Assembly (NCBI RefSeq): GCF_002260525.1
Contig: NZ_MRYI01000017.1
Span: 88,775-152,774 of the forward strand
Direction: 5' to 3'
From: Hahella sp. CCB-MM4
GTDB taxonomy: Bacteria; Pseudomonadota; Gammaproteobacteria; Pseudomonadales; Oleiphilaceae
Length of the DNA: 64,000 nucleotides
Each line of letters opens with the position of its first letter. Position 1 is the first letter of the stretch. The notes beneath the pieces are model-generated. The model was not told the DNA's origin. It made no database searches and saw nothing but the letters and a program-made list of their open reading frames with translations. Shown one piece after another: positions 59,405 to 64,000 of the stretch. Position numbers and translations under genes: made by a program.

Positions 59405-59818
59405 TCAATAACTATACTTACAGAAGACGTAGCTTGCCGGTAAAGAGAACGCAAGCGAAACAAGGCCAAGCCGCAAATCGCTGCTCATTGAGAAAAAACT
59501 GAAGAGAGTCGTGATTGCATAAACAAACGTTGGGCCGCCGTAACCGAAATGTCTCAAAACGCCGAGGGTTGGCGCGAGAACGACCAGCCCTGCGATAAAA
59601 AGGATGAACGGTCCAGCGAACAAGCCGCTAACAATGACCTCGATCCAATCAAGAACGGAAAGTCCCGATGGCTGCAGAAGACCGCCTAGTAGAGACAGAG
59701 CAACACCGATTGGCGGGCCAGCCAACAGACTTGCCAGCGCAATATTGCCGATGATTTTCTCCGGACGTGCAGTAAGACTTTTCATAAGTGCTAACACCAG
59801 GATAACCTGCACCACCAT
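59405..59818 (-). CDS. Membrane protein of unknown function (cassette-type gene)
   Basis: 137 residues with four predicted membrane helices (ALASLLAGPPIGVALSLLGG, VIVSGLFAGPFILFIAGLVV, YAITTLFSFFSM and LVSLAFSLPASYVF). The start lies three bases after the stop of the pyrophosphatase-like gene, so the two are probably co-transcribed or sit in one cassette. Family not recognised. Confidence 0.65.
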   Translation of the reverse strand: MVVQVILVLALMKSLTARPEKIIGNIALASLLAGPPIGVALSLLGGLLQPSGLSVLDWIEVIVSGLFAGPFILFIAGLVVLAPTLGVLRHFGYGGPTFVYAITTLFSFFSMSSDLRLGLVSLAFSLPASYVFCKYSY

Positions 59819-59821
59819 GCG

Positions 59822-60187
59822 TCAGGTTGATATTTTCGTTGGCTCACACACTAACTCAGAACGAAACCATTTTTCTTGAAAATGTGTTGCTGCCAAAATG
59901 GCTTCCTCACTTATGGTGTACCCTTCTGGGACAACAATTAATTTATCGTCGCGATCATCCAAACGTCTTATTACTGCTACACAAATTCCGGAAAACCTAT
60001 CTAGAGGCTTATTTACTCCTAAAACATATGCATCCAGTTCTTCCCCATCCGGGGATAACGTTCCTGCAATATAGCCATAGTTAACCGGGTATTCGTAGTG
60101 ATATCCAGGGTGCTTGGAACCCAATGGCCTATCTATTATTACTTCTACACTTAACCCTAAATATTCTTTTGATACTGAATATTGCAC
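59822..60187 (-). CDS. Inorganic pyrophosphatase-like protein
   Basis: 121 residues from a GTG with GAAGGTGAG upstream. Family I pyrophosphatase features are clear: an opening sheet with VIIDRPLGSKHPGYHYEYPVN, the metal loop SPDGEELDAYVLG (DGEELD for the usual DGDPLD), and IRRLDDRDDKLIVVP (DxxxDDK). It is shorter than housekeeping Ppa (about 175 residues) and matches a compact subgroup, so its true substrate may differ from pyrophosphate. Confidence 0.75.
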   Translation of the reverse strand: MQYSVSKEYLGLSVEVIIDRPLGSKHPGYHYEYPVNYGYIAGTLSPDGEELDAYVLGVNKPLDRFSGICVAVIRRLDDRDDKLIVVPEGYTISEEAILAATHFQEKWFRSELVCEPTKIST

Positions 60188-60494
60188 AACAAACTCACCT
60201 TCAAGAGCTACGAGCCTGTATAAAAACCGCGAAAAGCAGGATCACCGATCATAAGCAGACCGCGCACTCTCATCGTTTTTGTCGTTGAGATAAAAGACCG
60301 ATAGGTAGAGCTTATCGTCGATCAGATAATGGACTGCGTATTCCAAAGTGCCGAGCTGAAGCTCGGTCTTGAAATTTGATGACTTTCATAGTTGTAAGGC
60401 TTCAACTTGAGCATAGCAACAGGTCCTTTTTGCGCACTTCCAGCACAGCAAAATTGATTCGGGTGGGAATTCTTTCAACAGCCTCAACGTCCGC
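60188..60494. other. Gap in the array with gene fragments
   Basis: 307 bases without an intact gene. On the minus strand a 47-codon fragment without a start (LGTLEYAVHYLIDDKLYLSV) ends near 60240. A perfect small hairpin GCCGAGCT-GA-AGCTCGG lies near 60350. This looks like a decayed cassette. Confidence 0.4.
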
Positions 60495-61190
60495 TTATAG
60501 TGAACCTCCAAGCGTCGCCTTTGGAGCGTTTGTTACGTTAAACTTTTTATATGTACCATACGACTTATAGGTAACTTTACCATTTTTAAGTAGCTTGCTT
60601 CGAAAACAAACCAAGGAAGAATCGCTTAACTTAAATGGAAGCTTTGACCTTAAATCATTGATAAACTCAGATGCTTCAATGGTTCCAAGCCCATAAGGGA
60701 TCACGAATTCTGATTGGATAAAAAGGCGACTATCAATAATAATTGAAAAACTGCCATGTTTACCTCTATTGAAATATTCAAATACATCTGAATACTTCTC
60801 AAGCACTGGAATCGGAATTGATTTCCATTCAAACCAAAAAGGTAAATGAATTCTAATCGGCCCAACACCCTGAGTCGGGTGATCTTTGTTCATAAATACC
60901 AATTGAAGCAATTTTGGATCAAATTTTTTTGGTAGCAGCCACCTGTAAGGTGTTCCTGATTCGAAATCAGTTTCACCATATTCTGCCTTTACTTGGCTAA
61001 GCAACCTCTCCATTGAAGGTTGAGAAGTATTCCATAGTTCTATGGTTGGCTGTATTGAGAGGCCATAATTTGTATAGCCATCCAGGAAAGCAATCGTTTC
61101 TTTCCATGCCTTTTCTGGATCTCTTTTCCTCGCTGCATTGCCAAAAGCACTACTTTTTGACCTGCAGTAACGTATAAATTCAATATCCAT
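60495..61190 (-). CDS. Protein of unknown function (cassette-type gene)
   Basis: 231 residues from the ATG at 61190 (GGTGA just upstream). Alternating helices and strands, with DPEKAWKETIAFLDGYTNYG, FWFEWKSIPIPVLEKYSDVF and EFVIPYGLGTIEASEFINDL. No signal peptide, no recognised family. The attC-like core ACCTAAC ends about 20 bases upstream of the start, as expected for the first gene position in a cassette. Confidence 0.6.
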   Translation of the reverse strand: MDIEFIRYCRSKSSAFGNAARKRDPEKAWKETIAFLDGYTNYGLSIQPTIELWNTSQPSMERLLSQVKAEYGETDFESGTPYRWLLPKKFDPKLLQLVFMNKDHPTQGVGPIRIHLPFWFEWKSIPIPVLEKYSDVFEYFNRGKHGSFSIIIDSRLFIQSEFVIPYGLGTIEASEFINDLRSKLPFKLSDSSLVCFRSKLLKNGKVTYKSYGTYKKFNVTNAPKATLGGSL

Positions 61191-61208
61191 ATTCACCAAT
61201 CGTAAACA

Positions 61209-61242
61209 ACCTAACGCCTAGCTCATGCGTATTTGTTTTGAG
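61209..61242 (-). other. attC-like site 3 (short)
   Basis: ACCTAACGCC at 61209 is a full match to the RYYYAAC core; on the minus strand it reads GGCGTTAGGT. GCTC...GAGC forms a small inner stem. It lies between the stop of the LRR-gene tail and the start of the next minus-strand gene. Confidence 0.45.
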
Positions 61243-61254
61243 CTTTATCTTTAT

Positions 61255-61470
61255 TCACCGTTTGTCCCAGACTTTTCGAATCACCGACAAAGGTTTCGTT
61301 TCCTCATTTTTGCTAGTTTTAACATCAAGCTCAATTTCATTGAGTTGTGCGCGCCTTTTCATTTTTAGTTCCCACTTTTCGTCCTCGTTAAGAGGGCTGT
61401 TCCAAACTACTCCCACCTTTGTGAGGAAATCGAACATAGTTTTCGGGAGGCGATGGAATCTGACGTTCAC
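61255..61470 (-). pseudogene. Probable out-of-frame C-terminal tail of the LRR protein gene
   Basis: This frame encodes NEDEKWELKMKRRAQLNEIE and on to VIRKVWDKR, which looks like real coding sequence. It overlaps the end of the LRR gene frame by 83 bases and has no ribosome site of its own. A one-base shift near 61390-61440 would join the two into a protein about 45 residues longer. It is either a frameshifted tail or a chance frame. Confidence 0.4.
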
Positions 61471-62026
61471 ATTTTTCAGAGCAACAGTTAATTAAAAGTG
61501 GAATCACATCTGTACCAACACGAAGCGAAACCCAGAGTTGATTAGTTTTATCGTAGCTCATCTCCTTGTCACAGATACTGCACTTAACAGTTTCTTGAGC
61601 ATATCTCACTGGATTTCGATCAAGCTTTGGAAAACCCATGCGATTTTTGTAGTTCCCATACAATATTCGTGTACTAATCCGACTATCCCTAAGATTCTTG
61701 CACCTTGTAATCTCGTATGGAAACCAGTGCAATTCATAAGAAGTGTATGGGTCAAAATATTCCAATGACTCCATCTCGCCAATTTCCGGCGGAATTCTTT
61801 CTATCTTGCTGCCATATAGCCAGATCTTCTTAACCTTTTTCAATTTAGCTATCGATTCAGGTAATTCCTGAATCTCACTGAATAATTCAGCGCCTATTGC
61901 TTCCTTAGGTGAAAACTCCTCACCACCACTCTCTGCAAGGTCATCAACATATTCACAAAGCTTTTTCCAAGCCTCTGAGTCTCTGTCTTGAACACCATTT
62001 TTTATTGCGGATATTCGTGTACTCAT
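61388..62026 (-). CDS. Leucine-rich-repeat protein with C-terminal Cys cluster
   Basis: 212 residues. Two or three LRR-like turns (LPESIAKLKKVKKIWLYG, IPPEIGEMESLEYFDPY, ITRCKNLRDSRISTRILYG), then CSICDKEM and NCCSEKCERQIP, which can bind zinc. Such LRR-plus-zinc proteins are known as hypotheticals in marine gammaproteobacteria. The current stop may result from a frameshift, because coding-like sequence continues in another frame to 61255. Confidence 0.65.
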   Translation of the reverse strand: MSTRISAIKNGVQDRDSEAWKKLCEYVDDLAESGGEEFSPKEAIGAELFSEIQELPESIAKLKKVKKIWLYGSKIERIPPEIGEMESLEYFDPYTSYELHWFPYEITRCKNLRDSRISTRILYGNYKNRMGFPKLDRNPVRYAQETVKCSICDKEMSYDKTNQLWVSLRVGTDVIPLLINCCSEKCERQIPSPPENYVRFPHKGGSSLEQPS

Positions 62027-62057
62027 TTTTAATATCTTACTCTGACACTCGGGGGAC

Positions 62058-62106
62058 TCATAACGCCCTAATTACTGCGGGCTTCGTGCGCATTCGCGTG
62101 TTAGCT
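62058..62106 (-). other. attC-like palindrome, site 4
   Basis: TCATAACGCCC opens and GTGTTAGCT closes a 49-base imperfect palindrome: TAACGCCCTAAT against TAACACGCGAAT when folded, 9 of 12 positions matching. It sits 30 bases before the start of the LRR gene. Confidence 0.5.
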
Positions 62107-62177
62107 GTGACTGTAATATTCATATTCAATTTCTATGAGGGCAACTAATACCGCAAACTGCCGCCGTATAGTAGGAG

Positions 62178-62231
62178 CAACGCCCTTGAATGAAGGTCCG
62201 CCTAAATAATGGGATAATGCTTTGTTAAGTA
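62178..62231 (-). other. attC-like palindrome, site 5
   Basis: CAACGCCC at one end and TTTGTTAAGT at the other. GTTAAGT at 62225-62231 is a full match to GTTRRRY. Only 71 bases without a gene separate it from site 4, so two recombination-like sites lie almost in tandem. Confidence 0.5.
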
Positions 62232-62247
62232 CGGAGTTCCACAGGTG

Positions 62248-62508
62248 CTAGCCACCCCAGTAGTTAACAGTTTTTTGCTTACCACAAGATCTGCACTGCC
62301 AGGTTTCTTTGTATTTCCTTGGCCCGACATATAATGAAAATGTGACTTTTCGATTTAGGTTTATCCCCATGGGATCTTCGAGTTTGGTTAGAGTCATTCT
62401 TCCCCCACACTCATCGCATGGTTGGCGCTGTTTTCTGTGCGTAATAATCGCCACACATAGAAAAACCAATAGGCCAATTACCATGAACACTACTTCTTGT
62501 TCTGACAT
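62248..62508 (-). CDS. Small membrane protein with zinc-ribbon-like domain
   Basis: 86 residues. One N-terminal membrane helix (VVFMVIGLLVFLCVAIIT), then a ribbon with two Cys pairs, CDECGG and CRSCGK, separated by about 35 residues, as in rubredoxin-like zinc knuckles. Function unknown. It is flanked on both sides by attC-like sites. Confidence 0.65.
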   Translation of the reverse strand: MSEQEVVFMVIGLLVFLCVAIITHRKQRQPCDECGGRMTLTKLEDPMGINLNRKVTFSLYVGPRKYKETWQCRSCGKQKTVNYWGG

Positions 62509-62515
62509 ATTTGCC

Positions 62516-62626
62516 GCTTAATGCCTCGCTCACCAACAAAATGTTGCGGGTGGTTTTTATAATAGGCTGGCTTGCCTTATAAAATAGGCGCTAGAAAATT
62601 TTGTCCAGTGCAACACTTTGTTAAGT
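62516..62626 (-). other. attC-like palindrome, site 6 (best formed)
   Basis: 111 bases. AACAAAATGTTGC (62535-62547) pairs with GCAACACTTTGTT (62610-62622) at 12 of 13 positions, and an inner stem GGTTTTTATAATAGGC/GCCTTATAAAATAGGC-like arm adds to it. GTTAAGT at 62620 is a full core match and overlaps the stop codon of the next minus-strand gene. Length and bipartite stem resemble Vibrio-type attC repeats. Confidence 0.6.
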
Positions 62627-63004
62627 GCATATATTTGCCACCGCCCCAGAAATTTCTATGTTTATATTAATATCAACAGGTCTTTGATATTCCTTAGATT
62701 CGCCTAATCCTTTGTATTGCAATTTATTTCCGTCTTCTTTCACCAATTTAGCAAATGGAAAGCGCTCAAACATGTTATTACCTGGCTCAATTGCTTTCAT
62801 GATTTCCAGACAATTTTCTGAAGATGGAACAAAGCTATTCATATATTGGAAACTTTCTGGCCAATCTCCATGCTCGCATTTATAACACTGAAGAGCCATC
62901 GCATGAGAAAATATATTTACGATTCCATTAGATACATTTTGTTGGACAGTAGAGGTGCAACCGGAAACGAATAATAGAACAATTACAGCGGAATACTTGG
63001 TCAT
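62621..63004 (-). CDS. Small lipoprotein of unknown function
   Basis: 127 residues from the ATG at 63004 (a GTG three codons earlier is possible). Signal MTKYSAVIVLLFVSGC with lipobox VSGC. The mature part has CYKCEHGDWPESFQYM and a C-terminal beta segment ending in Cys-Thr. Family unknown. The stop codon lies within the attC-like core GTTAAGT. Confidence 0.65.
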   Translation of the reverse strand: MTKYSAVIVLLFVSGCTSTVQQNVSNGIVNIFSHAMALQCYKCEHGDWPESFQYMNSFVPSSENCLEIMKAIEPGNNMFERFPFAKLVKEDGNKLQYKGLGESKEYQRPVDININIEISGAVANICT

Positions 63005-63013
63005 AAATTTCAC

Positions 63014-63328
63014 TTACAGCCTTTGTCTATTACGCGTGGACTCAAGCTCAATGACTGCTTCTTTAGCATGGAATACTACGCTTTTATATTTTGATCCGTG
63101 TAGAGCAATAATGAGTTTCTCTTCTACATTGGACACTCCTTCCCCTAGCAGATAAGCTAGGTGCTCTAGCCGATTTTCTGGCCACGACTCCCATTGTTCA
63201 AGGATAAAGCTCAATAATACCTCTGGGTCACTATCAATTATTTCTCTAGCTTCGCCAGCAAGTATATCCCCCCAATAATTATCATCGGGGTGATCTAATA
63301 GCCTAACTAGTTTTTCAAATTTACTCAT
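63014..63328 (-). CDS. Small helical protein of unknown function
   Basis: 104 residues, all helical (KFEKLVRLLDHPDDNYWGDI, EVLLSFILEQWESWP, LEHLAYLLGEGVSNVEE), resembling one or two HEAT-like repeats or the small immunity-type proteins. It ends 10 bases before the start of the lipoprotein gene, so the two may share a transcript. Not recognised. Confidence 0.6.
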   Translation of the reverse strand: MSKFEKLVRLLDHPDDNYWGDILAGEAREIIDSDPEVLLSFILEQWESWPENRLEHLAYLLGEGVSNVEEKLIIALHGSKYKSVVFHAKEAVIELESTRNRQRL

Positions 63329-63331
63329 GAG

Positions 63332-63877
63332 CTAATTTTTAGGCGTAATTACTATCTCCAAGTTCTCTATCAAATCGGAAATAACGGCACGTTCACCGTT
63401 GGACGATTCAAAGCAGACTTGATTCTTAACACCGAAATTAATTCGAAAATTATTTTTCAAGTTATTTGGTATTCTGTTGCTAACGGATAGTGATTTAAAC
63501 CGAGCGATGTGATAATTGCCACCAGAACACTCAATAAACTCTTTTTTAAGACGTTCAACCCAACCGCTAGTTTCGAAGTGATATTTGACTAGGAAGACTG
63601 TGGGGAAAATCTGACTTTCTTCTATAGAAAGAGTTGTGTGAGCTTCACACTCTTCCCCAACTCGATAGCTTAACTCAGATTCCTTCAAACTCTTTATGGA
63701 TTCCTCGAGAGAATCCACAACTTTAAATGCGATACCACTAAATCCTTTGAACTTTGTATCCTTAATTCCAAACCTGACTCTAAAACTTATAAATTCGATA
63801 TTTATATCGCCAAAATTTACACCAACGCTGGTGTACTCATCTTTCTCCGTCAAAGGCCACGCAAATGGCAAACCTAG
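63332..63877 (-). pseudogene. Protein of unknown function, 5' end removed by IS insertion
   Basis: An open frame of about 180 codons ends three bases before the next gene. The frame is coding-like (VNFGDINIEFISFRVRFGIK, FPTVFLVKYHFETSGW). It has no proper start; the first TTG (63871) lies six bases inside the IS5 junction. Sequence beyond 63877 belongs to the insertion element, so the gene's beginning presumably lies on its far side. Original function unknown. Confidence 0.55.
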
Positions 63878-64000
63878 GGAGACTCTGAATAACTCCCCAA
63901 ATCAGTCATAATACGGCCAAGCTAACTCATCAGGAATACTTTCCATGGAACAGATGACCTTCTCCGAAGCCGAATACCAGAATAAGAAGCGTAAAACCCG
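63878..64000 (+). mobile_element. IS5-family insertion sequence, left end (runs off window)
   Basis: Begins GGAGACTCTGAATAACTCC directly after CTAG (63874-63877), the favoured 4-bp target of many IS5-group elements, and contains the start of a transposase gene. The right end and the second target copy lie outside the window. Confidence 0.7.
63945..64000 (+). CDS. IS5-family transposase, N-terminus (runs off window)
   Basis: Eighteen complete codons are visible from the ATG at 63945, reading MEQMTFSEAEYQNKKRKT, the familiar opening of a large group of IS5-family DDE transposases. The AGGA at 63932 is a plausible ribosome site. The catalytic domain lies beyond the window. Confidence 0.8.
   Translation, partial: MEQMTFSEAEYQNKKRKT

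Noticed and set aside
1..64000. tRNA, rRNA, prophage or replication origin
   Set aside because: No TTCGANTC-type tRNA arms in a cloverleaf context, no rRNA-like stretch, no phage structural genes and no DnaA-box cluster were recognised by eye; a covariance-model scan would be decisive.

Overview
The window reads as the chromosome of a free-living, probably marine, gammaproteobacterium. The gene neighbourhoods mtnA / MTA deaminase / ubiG / mupP / yciK, ccmABCDEFGHI, fliK-fhlB and fpr/finR follow the order known from Pseudomonas and relatives, and PilZ, flagellar, chemotaxis and several two-component genes fit that lifestyle. Species was not assigned. No rRNA, tRNA, CRISPR array or prophage was recognised.

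Layout. 1-1.5 kb: accessory genes on the minus strand (TIGR04141-like protein, Tse2-like toxin with a candidate partner). 1.8-11 kb: GNAT enzyme; a secreted YHYH lipoprotein and a His-rich secreted protein convergent with a CusRS/CopRS-like two-component system, with a CusR-type palindrome upstream of the YHYH gene; a REP-associated (RAYT) transposase with its repeats; MATE pump; LysR regulator overlapping dinB. 11-16.5 kb: PfkB kinase, PilZ protein, O-methyltransferase, orphan membrane kinase, Dabb protein, EamA transporter. 16.6-23.2 kb: a sigma-54 activator, a sigma-54 promoter, a DctPQM TRAP transporter and a CoA-transferase, which look like one carboxylate uptake-and-activation unit. 23.3-31 kb: a LapG-like protease, then a probable seven-gene operon (thermostable-hemolysin/GNAT-like protein, AMP-ligase, heme-oxygenase-like metalloenzyme, SDR, TPR-like protein, QseB/PmrA-like regulator, QseC-like kinase) with CTTAAG direct repeats upstream and a hairpin at its end. 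31-38.4 kb: chemoreceptor, quinone oxidoreductase, a 37-residue membrane peptide, a PdsRS-like two-component system of the dedicated sortase type, and a solute-binding protein. 38.5-43.5 kb: methionine salvage, ubiquinone and cell-wall recycling genes. 43.6-51.2 kb: the complete cytochrome c maturation (System I) cluster on the minus strand. 51.5-56.9 kb: fliK, fhlB, DUF1244, small lipoprotein, fpr/finR, GH114 glycosidase.

57.0-64 kb differs: AT-richer, almost all small unknown genes on the minus strand, including a three-gene toxin-antitoxin unit, a pyrophosphatase-like protein and an LRR protein, separated by imperfect palindromes whose ends resemble integron attC core sites. I read this as the distal part of a gene-cassette array; no integrase is in the window. 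It ends at an IS5-family element that cuts the last gene at a CTAG target.

The most interesting candidates for undescribed biology are (i) the apparently self-regulated hemolysin/AMP-ligase/metalloenzyme/SDR operon, (ii) the YHYH plus His-rich protein unit, predicted to be copper-responsive, and (iii) the cassette array. Short tandem repeats of 10-24 bp also recur at gene ends and in two coding sequences.
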